Notes: generated from the sequence alone by a model not told the origin. A DNA stretch of 64,000 nt from Flavobacterium channae (GCF_021172165.1 NZ_CP089096.1:186001-250000); one strand, 5' to 3'. Shown: positions 25,188-35,315, counted from the stretch's first letter. Numbers and translations are program-made.

Positions 25188-28100
25188 TTATTGTTTGATG
25201 AAACGTTTCATGTTTGTTCCATTAGCAGTAGTAACTTCAATCATGTAAGTTCCTGTCGCTAAGTGGCCAACACTAATCGTGTTATTTTCTACTTTTCCAT
25301 TACCTAAATCTTGACCCATAGCGCTGAAAATTCTGTAAGAAGCTTCGCCTTCAAATCCTGAAATATTTAAGATTTCTCCTTTAACAGGGTTAGGATATAA
25401 ACTAATAGTAAATGGATTTGATTCGTTTTCTTTTGCACTTGAAGTTACATTAATAGTGTAATCTTCTACTTGTCCGTAAGAGAAAGCTTCACAAGAAGTT
25501 GGAACTCCATTATATTTCATAGAAACTCTCATTCTTTTAGCTCCAGTTGTAGTTCCTGCAGGAATAGTAATACTTCCGCTTACTGGAGTTGTTTTAGTTG
25601 CGGCAATTGTTAAAACAGTTTCACCAGCATCTAAGAAATCACCATCATTGTTGTAGTCAATAAATACCGCATAACCTTCGCTATAAACAGTTCCAGTCCA
25701 TGTAGGAGTGATTGTAATAGTGTTTGCAGTTCCTCTAACAATGTTAGTTGAAATTGCAGTAAAGTTTTCGTATCCTGCAGTTCCTGTTGACGCATTGTTG
25801 ATTGTTCCGTATTGTACTCTTCCAATTCTTTCATCAGCAGTACTGTTGCCTTGAGAAGTACAATATGTTAATGTTGTGTTAGCTAAAGTTGTTACATTAA
25901 CTGTATTGCTTGAAGCTGATAAGTTTCCAGCAGCATCTTTAGCTTTTACCGTAAAAGAATAAGCTGTCGATGCGGTAAGTCCAGTAACGTTATAAGTTGT
26001 TCCAGTTACAGTAGTAAGAAGTGTTGCTCCTTGGTAAACATTATATCCAGTTACACCTACGTTGTCAGTTGAAGCTGTCCAAGACAAGTTTGTACTTGTT
26101 TGTGTAGTTCCCGAAGCTGATAATGTAGGAGTTGATGGTGCAGTTGTGTCAACAGTAGTTGTAGTTAAATTAAGCGTATAATCTTCTACTTGACCATAAT
26201 CAAATGCTCCACAAGCAGAAGGAGTAGTGTTGTATCTCATTACAACTCTCATTCTAGTTGCTCCTGTTAATGCTGATGTTGGTACTGTGAAAGAACCACT
26301 AACAGGTGTAGTAGTTGAAGCAGCATTGCTCCATACTAATTCTCCAGCATCATCAAAATCTTTATCTCCATTATAGTCAATCCATACACCATATCCTTCA
26401 GAATAAACGGTTCCTGTCCAAGAAGGTGTTATTGTGATTGTGTAAGCTGATCCTTTAGAAAGGTTTGTAGATAAGCTTGTGAAATCTTCGTATCCAGCTG
26501 TTCCAGTTGAAGCATTATTAATTGTTCCAACTTGTACTCTTCCAATTTTTTCATCAGCGGTACTATTTCCTTGTGCAGTACAGTATGATGTAGTAGTTGC
26601 TGGTAATGTTGTAACGTTTACAGTGTTGCTTGAAGCAGAAATATTATCTGCAGCATCTTTTGCTCTTACTGTAAATGAATAAGCAGTTGCAGCTGTTAAT
26701 CCTGTTGCTGTATAAGTTGTTCCTGTAACTGTTGTTAATAAAGTTGTTCCTCTGTAAACATCGTATCCTGTTACTCCTACGTTATCAGTTGAAGCTGTCC
26801 AAGATAAATTAGTTGTAGTCTGAGTTGTTCCAGACGCTGATAAAGTTGGCGTTGATGGAGCTGTAGTGTCAGCAGTAGTTCCAGCAGTAATAGTAAAGTT
26901 TGTGTTTGAAACATCAAAGAAAATATGATTTGTTCCTTTAATCATAATTCTGTTTTGTGTTCCTGGTGTGTTTGGAATAGTAACTGCTTGTGTTCCGTCA
27001 TTTGGAGTTGCAGCTAATAATGTTGACCAAGTTGATCCTCCGTTTGTTGAGATTAAAATATCTACATTAGCACAGTTTACTCCATTAGCAGTTGTTCCTG
27101 CTACATTCCAAGTAATAGTTTGAGATGAACCTCCAACATAAGAAACAGCAGTGTTAGGCGCTGTAACTGTGAATGGTCCAGCTGTCCCGTTGACTGTAAC
27201 AATCATATCGTCACTGTTGTTTGCAGAACCACCAGCTCTATTGTCTCTAACTGTAAATCTAAAATTCATTGTTCGAGCAACCGAAGGTAACGCTTCGACT
27301 ACAATTTCTGACCCAGAAGTTGTAGTAGCTCCAGCTAATACTCTTGTCATGTTAGGGAAATATCTTGTTGGAGAAGTTGTAGGGCTATACGATCTAAACG
27401 TTGGGCCAGATGTTTTTGTAGCACTCGCAGCCGAACTTGCGCCAGTTTGTGATGAACTTGCATTGTCAAATTGTTCCCAGATATAAGTAAGTGAGTCTCC
27501 ATTTGCATCAGTTCCTGATCCAGTAAGCATAAAAGGTGTGCTTTTAGGGATTGTATAATCTAAACCTGCACTAGCTGTAGGAATTGAGTTTCCAGTAGAA
27601 GTTAAAGTTGGACAAGTTTTAGATTTGATGTTATTAGTTACTTGTTGAATACTAATTGCGTGGAAATATGGGTCAGAGTTCATTTGAACATCTTGACTTG
27701 TAATTCCAGCGTATCCCATAATAGTTGATCCTGATCCTGGTTCCATATTAGCGCCAGTTCCTTCATTACTATGGGAAAAAGTATGGTTAGCTCCAAATTG
27801 ATGACCCATTTCATGAGCTACATAATCAATATCAAAAGCATCGCCAGAAGGCACACCATTTGCTGGAGAAGTATAACCACTTCCTTTTCCTAATGGTACA
27901 GTTGATGTTGGGTTAACACAAACACATCCAATACATCCTGCATTTCCACCACCTCCAGTTGCACCAAATAAGTGTCCGATATCATAGTTTGCGTTTCCGA
28001 TTGTATTAGTTAATGTAGTTTGTAATTGTTGATTCCAATTTGACATTGAACTTGCTGCAGAGTATGGGTCTGTAGAAGCACTTGTATAAATCACAGAATC

Positions 28101-28847
28101 TGTGTTTGAAATTAAAACCATTCTTGCATTAAAGTCTTTTTCAAAAACTCCATTTACACGAGTCATAGTGTTATTGATAGCAGCTAAAGCAAGTGCTTTT
28201 GTTCCACCAAAATAAGCAGTATATTCTCCAGTAACCGACATAGCTAATCTAAATGTTCTTAAACTTCCATCGTCAGCATTTGGTCTTAAGTTAGCTCCGT
28301 CTAAAGATGGAGTCACTCTGTCTAATACACTACATTCAAATTTCGTAAAAGCAGTTCTTTTGTCTGCTTTTGTATAAACAGTATAAGTTTGTAAGTCTTG
28401 TGAAAAAGGCTCAACAAAAACTGCAGGCTTTCCAGGATTTAAAACCATAGATTTAAAACCAAGTGGAGAAGTGCTAATATAAGCACTTGCGGTAGGATTG
28501 TCAATTCCTATTCCAATATATGATTTGATTTCAGGATATCTTGCTGCTAAAGCAGGATCCATGTTAGAATTTTCATAAATTCTAAATCTTTCCATAGTAC
28601 CATCTGTATTTGGTAATGATAAGATTACACCTGAATTTCGATTACTAAAACGATTAGGGGCATTTCTTAGAAAATTAGAAGCTGCATTAACATCTAAATC
28701 TAAGAGTTGGTTTTCAGGAAGTTCTAGTTTTCTTTCTAAAACCATTTTGTTGCTGTTTTGGGTAGGTTTCCAAAACGTCCCTTTTTCTTGAGCTTGCATA
28801 AAACTAGACGCTGCTAGTATGGCAATAAGGAGAAGTTTTTGTTTCAT
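25188..28847 (-). CDS. secreted reprolysin-like zinc metalloprotease with two fn3-GEVED units and T9SS sorting domain (paralogue 4)
   Basis: 1219 residues from ATG 28847 (MKQKLLLIAILAASSFMQAQ, signal peptide); an upstream in-frame TTG at 28880 sits in the promoter. Order: propeptide-like region, GCIGCVC, zinc site HEMGHQFGANH (345-355), Met-turn IMGYAG, Ig-like domain (about 560-655), then two near-identical units (about 659-898 and 899-1136). Each unit is an fn3 domain (TPTLSASGTTQT) followed by a GEVED-like domain (GTAGYE... ending FDYGQVEDY or FSYGQVEDY). The C-terminus is a T9SS type A sorting domain (SLYPNPVKGEILNISG...) clearly different from that of the tandem triplet. No P-domain. Exported protease; substrate unknown. 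Confidence 0.9.
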   Translation of the reverse strand: MKQKLLLIAILAASSFMQAQEKGTFWKPTQNSNKMVLERKLELPENQLLDLDVNAASNFLRNAPNRFSNRNSGVILSLPNTDGTMERFRIYENSNMDPALAARYPEIKSYIGIGIDNPTASAYISTSPLGFKSMVLNPGKPAVFVEPFSQDLQTYTVYTKADKRTAFTKFECSVLDRVTPSLDGANLRPNADDGSLRTFRLAMSVTGEYTAYFGGTKALALAAINNTMTRVNGVFEKDFNARMVLISNTDSVIYTSASTDPYSAASSMSNWNQQLQTTLTNTIGNANYDIGHLFGATGGGGNAGCIGCVCVNPTSTVPLGKGSGYTSPANGVPSGDAFDIDYVAHEMGHQFGANHTFSHSNEGTGANMEPGSGSTIMGYAGITSQDVQMNSDPYFHAISIQQVTNNIKSKTCPTLTSTGNSIPTASAGLDYTIPKSTPFMLTGSGTDANGDSLTYIWEQFDNASSSQTGASSAASATKTSGPTFRSYSPTTSPTRYFPNMTRVLAGATTTSGSEIVVEALPSVARTMNFRFTVRDNRAGGSANNSDDMIVTVNGTAGPFTVTAPNTAVSYVGGSSQTITWNVAGTTANGVNCANVDILISTNGGSTWSTLLAATPNDGTQAVTIPNTPGTQNRIMIKGTNHIFFDVSNTNFTITAGTTADTTAPSTPTLSASGTTQTTTNLSWTASTDNVGVTGYDVYRGTTLLTTVTGTTYTATGLTAATAYSFTVRAKDAADNISASSNTVNVTTLPATTTSYCTAQGNSTADEKIGRVQVGTINNASTGTAGYEDFTSLSTNLSKGSAYTITITPSWTGTVYSEGYGVWIDYNGDKDFDDAGELVWSNAASTTTPVSGSFTVPTSALTGATRMRVVMRYNTTPSACGAFDYGQVEDYTLNLTTTTVDTTAPSTPTLSASGTTQTSTNLSWTASTDNVGVTGYNVYQGATLLTTVTGTTYNVTGLTASTAYSFTVKAKDAAGNLSASSNTVNVTTLANTTLTYCTSQGNSTADERIGRVQYGTINNASTGTAGYENFTAISTNIVRGTANTITITPTWTGTVYSEGYAVFIDYNNDGDFLDAGETVLTIAATKTTPVSGSITIPAGTTTGAKRMRVSMKYNGVPTSCEAFSYGQVEDYTINVTSSAKENESNPFTISLYPNPVKGEILNISGFEGEASYRIFSAMGQDLGNGKVENNTISVGHLATGTYMIEVTTANGTNMKRFIKQ
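25430..26880 (-). repeat. in-gene tandem duplication of the fn3-GEVED unit
   Basis: Two copies of about 720 bp lie in direct order (roughly 26160-26880 and 25430-26155) within paralogue 4. Both encode TPTLSASGTTQT near the start and YGQVEDYT near the end. Boundaries are approximate. Confidence 0.8.
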
Positions 28848-28877
28848 AAAAATAGAAAGTTGGGTTTTTAGTTGCGA

Positions 28878-28885
28878 CAAATATA
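28878..28885 (-). promoter_or_regulatory. -7 promoter element for paralogue 4
   Basis: TATATTTG on the minus strand, 30 nt before the ATG at 28847. The rest of the divergent spacer up to 29117 is AT-rich and I see nothing else in it. Confidence 0.55.
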
Positions 28886-29117
28886 TTTAAGTTTTCTAAA
28901 TTTCAATACGAAATAATAAAAAATTTATAACAAAAAATGAAGTATTGTTATTTTTGAATGTAAAAATTTGAGTATATGTTATATTTTTATATAAAAAAAT
29001 AATGAATGTTTCATGGGTTTTTAAATGGTTTTTACAAGGAAATTGAAGAATCTCTTATTATGTTTTAAGGTTAAAAAAAATATGACTATTTTCACATTCT
29101 AAAATTTTTTACAAAAA

Positions 29118-30380
29118 ATGAGAAAACTGGCGCTACATTGGCAAATTTTACTCGGAATGGTATTTGGAGTCTTATTTGCTTTTTTATTGATACAATTTGA
29201 ATGGGGTAAAGATTTAATTGTTGATTGGGTAAAACCATTCGGAACTATCTTTATAAACTTATTAAAATTAATTGCTGTACCTTTGATTTTAGCGTCATTA
29301 ATCAAAGGAATTTCGGATCTAAAAGATATTTCTAAATTGTCTAAAATGGGCGGTAGAACTATAGGTTTGTATGTTTTAACAACAATTCTAGCGGTTTCTA
29401 TCGGTTTGGTAATTGTGAATATTATTAAGCCAGGAAGTTATATTTCGGAACAAACAAGAACAGAGTTAGTAGCAAATTATACAGCTGATGCTAATACGAA
29501 AATTGAAGCTGCTGCTAAGCAAAGTGAAGTTGGTCCTTTACAATCATTAATCGATATTGTTCCTGATAATATAATTAAAGCTTCTGCAGATAATGGTAAT
29601 ATGTTACAAGTAATTTTCTTTGCAGTAATATTTGGTATTGCTATGATATTGATACCAGAAGAAAAATCCAAACCGGTTAAAGATTTTTTTGATAGCTTTA
29701 ATGAAGTCATTTTAAAGATGATTGATTTAATTATGTTGTTTTCTCCTTTTGGGGTTTTTGCTTTATTAGCTGCTATTGTTGCCGAATCACCAAGTTTAGA
29801 TTTGTTTAAAGCGCTTGGGATGTATGGATTAACCGTTCTTATAGGATTGTGTTTAATGATCGGGGTTTATTTATTAATAGTTAGAGTATTTACAAATAGA
29901 AGCCCTAAGTTCTTTTTCAACGGAATTTCTCCAGCGCAATTGTTAGCTTTCTCTACAAGTTCTAGTGCTGCAACTTTACCAGTTACTATGGAAAGAACGG
30001 TTGATAATTTAGGTGTTGATGATGAGGTAGCAAGTTTTGTATTACCAATTGGAGCAACTATTAATATGGACGGAACAAGTTTGTACCAAGCAGTCGCTGC
30101 GGTGTTTATTGCACAGTCTTTTGGTATGGATTTAACTTTTGCAACACAGTTAGGAATTATTGTTACAGCTACTTTAGCTTCCATTGGAAGTGCTGCTGTT
30201 CCAGGAGCCGGTATGGTAATGTTAGTAATTGTATTAGCACAAGCGGGAATTCCTGAAGCCGGTTTGGCATTAATTTTTGCTATCGACCGACCTTTAGATA
30301 TGTGTAGAACAACAGTAAATGTTACTGGAGATGCAGCGGTTTCTATGATAGTAGCAAAGTCAGTTAATAAATTAGCATAA
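29118..30380 (+). CDS. dicarboxylate/amino acid:cation symporter (DAACS, GltP-like)
   Basis: 420 residues, a multi-helix membrane protein. Signature motifs of the glutamate/aspartate transporter fold: serine-rich hairpin STSSSAATLPVTM, NMDGTSLY (cation site) and PGAGMVMLVIVL, then RPLDMCRTTVNVTGD near the C-terminus. Imports dicarboxylic or acidic amino acids with Na+ or H+. The dedA-family gene begins one base after its stop, so the two form an operon. Whether the substrate is glutamate, aspartate or a C4 acid cannot be read. Confidence 0.93.
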   Translation: MRKLALHWQILLGMVFGVLFAFLLIQFEWGKDLIVDWVKPFGTIFINLLKLIAVPLILASLIKGISDLKDISKLSKMGGRTIGLYVLTTILAVSIGLVIVNIIKPGSYISEQTRTELVANYTADANTKIEAAAKQSEVGPLQSLIDIVPDNIIKASADNGNMLQVIFFAVIFGIAMILIPEEKSKPVKDFFDSFNEVILKMIDLIMLFSPFGVFALLAAIVAESPSLDLFKALGMYGLTVLIGLCLMIGVYLLIVRVFTNRSPKFFFNGISPAQLLAFSTSSSAATLPVTMERTVDNLGVDDEVASFVLPIGATINMDGTSLYQAVAAVFIAQSFGMDLTFATQLGIIVTATLASIGSAAVPGAGMVMLVIVLAQAGIPEAGLALIFAIDRPLDMCRTTVNVTGDAAVSMIVAKSVNKLA

Positions 30381-30381
30381 A

Positions 30382-31065
30382 ATGGATAATTTTCATTGGA
30401 CTAAACTTTTTAATCCGGAGTTTTACATAACAATGGAAGTAGGTGGAATTCCTATCGGGATTTACATGGTGCTATTTATTGTTTTTGCTGAAACAGGATT
30501 GTTTGCTGGTTTCTTTTTGCCAGGTGATAGCTTGTTATTCCTTTCTGGAATTTACAGTAGAGAATTGGTAGAAACGTTCTTTATGATTCCAAGTGATTTG
30601 TCTAATGTTACCATTTTATCATTATTAATTGCTTCAGCAGCGACATTAGGTAATATTTTTGGATATTGGTTTGGAGCTACTAGTGGTCAGTTTTTATATA
30701 ACAAACAAGATAGTTTCTTTTTCAAAAAGAAATATTTATACGAATCGCAAGCCTTTTTCGAAAAACACGGTGGAAAAGCTATCATATTTGCGCGTTTTCT
30801 TCCAATAGTTAGAACTTTTGTGCCAATTATAGCCGGAATTGTTCATATGGAAAAGAGCAAATTCATGCTTTACAATGTTTTAAGTTCGTTATTATGGTCG
30901 TTTCTTTTAGTGTTTTCTGGACACTATTTATATGGATTCTTTAATGAAGAATTCGGAATTGATTTAAAGAAACACATCGAAACTATCATCTTAATTTTAA
31001 TTGCGGTAACATCATTCCCATTGATAATGAAAGCGATTAAATCGAGAAGAAAACCTATGAATTAA
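30382..31065 (+). CDS. DedA family membrane protein
   Basis: 227 residues. DedA/SNARE-associated signature: ETGLFAGFFLPGDSLLFLSG, the glycine-rich NIFGYWFGATSG, and FFEKHGGKAIIFARFLPIVRTFVPIIAG with the conserved Arg residues. Family members act in membrane lipid (undecaprenyl phosphate or phosphatidylethanolamine) translocation and proton-dependent homeostasis. One-base gap from the DAACS gene. The stop interlocks with that of the convergent thioredoxin-like gene in a TTAA. Confidence 0.93.
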   Translation: MDNFHWTKLFNPEFYITMEVGGIPIGIYMVLFIVFAETGLFAGFFLPGDSLLFLSGIYSRELVETFFMIPSDLSNVTILSLLIASAATLGNIFGYWFGATSGQFLYNKQDSFFFKKKYLYESQAFFEKHGGKAIIFARFLPIVRTFVPIIAGIVHMEKSKFMLYNVLSSLLWSFLLVFSGHYLYGFFNEEFGIDLKKHIETIILILIAVTSFPLIMKAIKSRRKPMN

Positions 31066-32516
31066 TTACTGTTTTCTAATAATTTGTTGAATTCTAAATC
31101 TATTTTTTCTGAATCTGGAGAAGGAGCTTTAGGATTTGAAATTTCACCATTTGCATTAATTAATACATATCTTGGAATAAAATCTATAGCCAGTTTTTTC
31201 AAATATTCAGAAGTTTTAGGATTAATTATCATATAACTGTTTTCTGATAATTTTTCAAACTGATTTGCTTTTTTCCAAGCATCAAAATTTGAATCGGTTG
31301 ATAAGTATAAAAACACGATTTCTTTGTCTTTGTATTTTTCATGCAGTTTTCTTGAACTTGGAAATGCTGCTCTACAAGGAGCACACCAACTTGCCCAAAA
31401 ATCAATATAAACTAATTTGCCTTTATTGGTCTCTAAAAATGCGGATAAAGTAGTAGCTTTTTTGTTTTCATCATATAAAACTACTTCAGAAGTGTTCTGT
31501 TTTAAAGCTTCAATATTTACTAAAAAAGCATTTTCAAAACCTTCAATTAATTTTTTATCGTTTGAATATTTTTTAAAAATTGAGATATAAGTTGATAGTT
31601 TTTGTGAATCTGTTTTTGCAATTCGATTCAAGTAAACATAAAGCAAATATTCTTTCGCTTTTGCAGAAAACAAATCCGATTCTTCAACTTGAATAAAAGC
31701 ATCTTCATGATTATCATATTGCATGCTGATATCTTTGGTTTTTGTTTTGTTATTAGCAGTTTTTAGTTCAAAATCCTTAATTTCTTTTTTATAGGTTTTA
31801 ATTTTAAACTCGTTTTTCACATATAATTCTAAGAAATAGCGATACGATTTTAACCAAATTAATTCTTCTTTATTAAGATTAATCTTATAATCAGAAAAAT
31901 TTGTTTTTGTATCTGTGTTTAAGGTATAAAAAGTGATGTAATTCAATTGCACTTCAAAAGTTTCCTTTGAAATTTTACCCGAATTTAAAGCGTCTTCTAA
32001 TTTTGTTTTTGAATTCTGGATAAAGTTGCTCAATTCAATTTTATATTCTTTTTCTTCTTTTGAATTTCTACTTCTCTTATTGTTTTGAAAAAAGACAAAA
32101 TTATCTATCGGAAAACTAAGATTTAGTTCTTTTTCTAAGTTGAAGTCTAAAGGTTTTGCTTCACGATTTAATACTTTAAAAAAAGGAAAGCCTTTTTCGT
32201 AATCTATTTCAACTATATCGTTTTTAAATAAAATTACTCTTGAACTTTTATTCAATTCTTTCCAATTATGGATTAAAAAAATCTTGTCAGATTCTATGTT
32301 TAATTGTATTGTGTCGTTTTTTTCTTTGTTATTTGGTGAAAGATAAGTTTCTCGGTACGAATTATATTCTGAATAATTTATCAACGAATTCATTCTTTTA
32401 AATCCTGAAGTTTCTTCAAAGTGATAATTACTCTTTTTAAATATAAGGGTAATGTTATTTTGAGCAGTAAATATTGAAGTGAAAAGTAATGAAGCAAAAA
32501 GTAAATAAATTCTCAT
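31062..32516 (-). CDS. exported TlpA/ResA-type thioredoxin-like protein
   Basis: 484 residues from ATG 32516 (MRIYLLFASLLFTSIFTAQ, signal peptide); an upstream in-frame TTG is not needed. The first about 340 residues are charged, Lys/Glu/Asn-rich and unlike anything I recognise. The C-terminal about 140 residues form a thioredoxin fold with the redox motif WASWCAPCRAAFP (CxxC) and the cis-Pro region DFIPRYVLINANG. A periplasmic disulfide reductase is likely; Bacteroidota have many such proteins with varied N-terminal domains. Overlaps the dedA stop by 4 nt. Confidence 0.87.
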   Translation of the reverse strand: MRIYLLFASLLFTSIFTAQNNITLIFKKSNYHFEETSGFKRMNSLINYSEYNSYRETYLSPNNKEKNDTIQLNIESDKIFLIHNWKELNKSSRVILFKNDIVEIDYEKGFPFFKVLNREAKPLDFNLEKELNLSFPIDNFVFFQNNKRSRNSKEEKEYKIELSNFIQNSKTKLEDALNSGKISKETFEVQLNYITFYTLNTDTKTNFSDYKINLNKEELIWLKSYRYFLELYVKNEFKIKTYKKEIKDFELKTANNKTKTKDISMQYDNHEDAFIQVEESDLFSAKAKEYLLYVYLNRIAKTDSQKLSTYISIFKKYSNDKKLIEGFENAFLVNIEALKQNTSEVVLYDENKKATTLSAFLETNKGKLVYIDFWASWCAPCRAAFPSSRKLHEKYKDKEIVFLYLSTDSNFDAWKKANQFEKLSENSYMIINPKTSEYLKKLAIDFIPRYVLINANGEISNPKAPSPDSEKIDLEFNKLLENSN

Positions 32517-32606
32517 TTTTTTGATTTTTATATCATAACGCAAATAAAGAGATTTAGTGTGTAACTAAAAACAAATTATTACATTTACTTTTTTAAAGTA
32601 AGAATA

Positions 32607-33719
32607 ATGCAACTCAGTTATTGGGAAATTAAAAATTGGTTTTCAAATGTCGATTTTACTATTGTAGGTAGTGGAATAGTAGGTTTACATACAGCTTTAG
32701 CTTTACGCAAGCGATTTCCTTCATCTAAAATTTTAGTTCTTGAAAAAGGTATTTTGCCTCAAGGTGCGAGTACTAAAAATGCTGGTTTTGCTTGCTTTGG
32801 TAGTATCTCTGAAATTATCGACGATTTAAAAACACATACTGAAGAAGAAGTTATTCAACTGATTCAAAAAAGATATGCCGGATTACAGTTGCTTCGAAAA
32901 AATCTTGGCGACTCGGTAATTGATTTGAAACCTTACGGCGGATATGAATTATTTTTAAAAGAAGACGAATCGTTTTACCAGGAATGTTTACAAAGAATTT
33001 CATTTATAAACGATATTATTAAACCACTTTTTAAAACCGATGTGTTTTCAAAAGAAGTAGATCGATTTAATTTTGGTGGCATTTTTGAAAATTTAATATT
33101 TAATCCGTTTGAAGCCCAAATCGACACCGGAAATATGATGCAAGCTTTACTAAAAAAAGCACATCAAAACAATATACTTATTTTAAATAGTCAAACAGTT
33201 ACAAGATTTCAAGATTTAAATGATGGTGTTGAAGTTGAAACAAATGGTATTGTTTTTAAAACAAACAAATTGTTATTCACTACAAATGGTTTTGCCTCTG
33301 AATTAACAAATAATCAGGTAAAGCCAGCAAGAGCGCAGGTTTTAATTACAAAACCAATTCCTAATTTAGACATACGAGGAACATTTCATTTAGATAAAGG
33401 TTATTTTTATTTTAGAAATATCAACGATAGAATTCTTTTTGGCGGTGGAAGAAACTTAGATTTCGAAGGTGAAACCACGACTTCACACGATACAACGGAA
33501 TTGATTCAGAATCGTTTGGAAGAATTATTAAAAAAGGTAATTTTGCCAAATCATGAATTCGAAATCGAACACCGATGGAGTGGCACCATGGGAGTAGGAA
33601 CACATAAAAAACCGATAGTTGAACAACTTTCTAATAATGTGTATTGTGGAGTACGAATGGGAGGAATGGGTGTTGCAATTGGTAGTTTAGTGGGACAAGA
33701 ATTAGCAGATTTAATTTAG
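32607..33719 (+). CDS. FAD-dependent oxidoreductase (DAO family)
   Basis: 370 residues. N-terminal dinucleotide-binding motif DFTIVGSGIVGLHTALALRK, then LVLEKGILPQGASTKNAGFA, the DAO-family pattern (SxxNAG). C-terminal GVRMGGMGVAIGSLVGQELA closes the FAD fold. Cytoplasmic amine or amino acid oxidase/dehydrogenase; substrate not readable. mtgA starts one base after the stop, so the two are co-transcribed. Confidence 0.9.
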   Translation: MQLSYWEIKNWFSNVDFTIVGSGIVGLHTALALRKRFPSSKILVLEKGILPQGASTKNAGFACFGSISEIIDDLKTHTEEEVIQLIQKRYAGLQLLRKNLGDSVIDLKPYGGYELFLKEDESFYQECLQRISFINDIIKPLFKTDVFSKEVDRFNFGGIFENLIFNPFEAQIDTGNMMQALLKKAHQNNILILNSQTVTRFQDLNDGVEVETNGIVFKTNKLLFTTNGFASELTNNQVKPARAQVLITKPIPNLDIRGTFHLDKGYFYFRNINDRILFGGGRNLDFEGETTTSHDTTELIQNRLEELLKKVILPNHEFEIEHRWSGTMGVGTHKKPIVEQLSNNVYCGVRMGGMGVAIGSLVGQELADLI

Positions 33720-33720
33720 A

Positions 33721-34461
33721 ATGGCAAAAAAAACTACTTCAAGTAAAAAAACTACAGCAAAGAAACCAGCGAAAAAAAGAACAACAGGTCAAAAGATACT
33801 ACGTTTCTTTTGGTTGCTTTTTTTATGGTTCAATATCATCAGTTTTTCAATTGTATTATTATTTAAATTCGTTCCAGTTCCATTTACTCCATTAATGGGA
33901 ATACGTGCACTAGAACATAATTCAGCAGGTAAAGATATGGTTTGCAGTCACGAATGGGTGCCAATTGACGAAATATCTTTAAACCTTCAAAAAGCAGTTA
34001 TTGCTAGTGAAGATGGTCGATTTTTAGAGCATTGGGGTTTTGATTTTAAAGCCATGGAAAAAGCCTATAAAAACAACGCCAAAGGGAAACGACTAAAAGG
34101 AGGAAGTACCATTTCGCAACAAACGGCAAAAAATGTTTTTTTGTGGCAAGGTAGAAGTTATGTTCGTAAAGGATTAGAAGCGTATTACACCGTTTTAATT
34201 GAACTTGTTTGGGGTAAAAAGCGCATCATGGAAGTGTATTTGAATAGCATTGAAATGGGTGATGGTGTTTATGGCGCTGAAGCGGCAGCAAAATATTGGT
34301 ATCGAAAAGATGCAGAATCATTAACACGATATGAAGCAGCTGGAATTGCCGCTATTCTTCCAAACCCTAGAAAATATAAAGCATCTAATTCGTCATCATA
34401 CATTAACCGAAGAAAAGCAAAGATTAGCAAAGAAATTGGCTATGTTAAGCTAGACTATTAA
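33721..34461 (+). CDS. mtgA: monofunctional biosynthetic peptidoglycan transglycosylase
   Basis: 246 residues. A Lys/Thr/Ala-rich cytoplasmic N-terminus (AKKTTSSKKTTAKKPAKKR) and one TM anchor (FFWLLFLWFNIISFSIVLLF) precede a GT51 domain. Motifs: AVIASEDGRFLEHWGFD (catalytic Glu), KGGSTISQQTAKNVFLW, KKRIMEVYLNSIEMGDGVYG and GIAAILPNPRKY. Polymerises glycan strands from lipid II at the inner membrane. Between the DAO and SDR genes. Confidence 0.95.
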   Translation: MAKKTTSSKKTTAKKPAKKRTTGQKILRFFWLLFLWFNIISFSIVLLFKFVPVPFTPLMGIRALEHNSAGKDMVCSHEWVPIDEISLNLQKAVIASEDGRFLEHWGFDFKAMEKAYKNNAKGKRLKGGSTISQQTAKNVFLWQGRSYVRKGLEAYYTVLIELVWGKKRIMEVYLNSIEMGDGVYGAEAAAKYWYRKDAESLTRYEAAGIAAILPNPRKYKASNSSSYINRRKAKISKEIGYVKLDY

Positions 34462-34472
34462 ATGGAATAAAT

Positions 34473-35297
34473 TTGAAAAAAACAGTACTAATAACTGGCG
34501 CAGCTGGTGGAATTGGAAAACAAACAGCACTGTTTTTTGCGAAAAATGGATGGAATGTTATTGCTACAATGTTATATTTAAATGAAGCAGGAGAACTTAT
34601 CAATCATGATAATATTGAGTGTTACGAGCTAAACGTAGCCTGCTCTGAAAGTATAGATAAAGCCAAATCTGAAATTGTAAAGAATCATAAAACTATTGAT
34701 GTTGTTATTAACAATGCAGGATTAGGTTACAGAAGTTTTGTTGAGCTTTCAGATGATGAAAAGATTAAGAATATTGTCGATGTAAACTGGTTAGGAATTG
34801 TTAAAATTTGTAGAGCATTTATTCCAATTTTTAGAGAACAAAATTTTGGTCAATTTATAAACATTACTTCGGTTGCAGGCTTGGTAAATTTGCCTCTTGG
34901 GAATTTTTATCATTCAACCAAACAAGCAGTTGAAAGTTTTTCGGAATGTATGGCATATGAATTAAAAGATTTTAATATTAGTGTTGCCACTGTTCAATTT
35001 GGTAATGCTCCAACAAATTTTCAAAAAAACGTCACTAAATGTGATGCTACTTATATTGAATCTTACAATCAATTGATGGATAAAATTTCTAAAGTTTTAG
35101 AAAAAAAATCGGGTAAGAACCAAAATTTACCAAATCAGATTGTGGAAAAATTATTTCAAATAGCAAACAGTCCTAAAAGTTCATTTAAACGCTATACAAT
35201 AGGATTTGATGCTAATTTTATGAAATGGTTCAGAAGAATTTTAGGTTATCGATTATTTAATTTAGTAATCAGAAAAACAGTTTTTGGTAAGTTTTAA
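34473..35297 (+). CDS. short-chain dehydrogenase/reductase (SDR)
   Basis: 274 residues. Classical SDR: cofactor motif VLITGAAGGIGKQTAL at the N-terminus, NNAGLG (about residues 85-90), then catalytic Ser in NITSVAG and YHSTKQAVESF (Tyr-x-x-x-Lys pattern: Y..TK; here YHSTK). The start is TTG at 34473: the nearest upstream ATG (34462) reads ATG-GAA-TAA, and the Rossmann motif starts right after the TTG. It follows mtgA by 11 nt. Substrate unknown; the basic C-terminus (RRILGYRLFNLVIRK) may be membrane-associated. Confidence 0.88.
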   Translation: MKKTVLITGAAGGIGKQTALFFAKNGWNVIATMLYLNEAGELINHDNIECYELNVACSESIDKAKSEIVKNHKTIDVVINNAGLGYRSFVELSDDEKIKNIVDVNWLGIVKICRAFIPIFREQNFGQFINITSVAGLVNLPLGNFYHSTKQAVESFSECMAYELKDFNISVATVQFGNAPTNFQKNVTKCDATYIESYNQLMDKISKVLEKKSGKNQNLPNQIVEKLFQIANSPKSSFKRYTIGFDANFMKWFRRILGYRLFNLVIRKTVFGKF

Positions 35298-35315
35298 AGT
35301 TATTGAGTTTTATAA

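Noticed and set aside
23190..28847. S9 peptidase and metalloprotease paralogue 4 as one operon
   Set aside because: A terminator (25138-25168) and a separate promoter (25123-25130) lie between them.
34462..34470. ATG just upstream of the SDR gene as its start
   Set aside because: It reads ATG-GAA-TAA; the TTG at 34473 precedes the Rossmann motif in frame.
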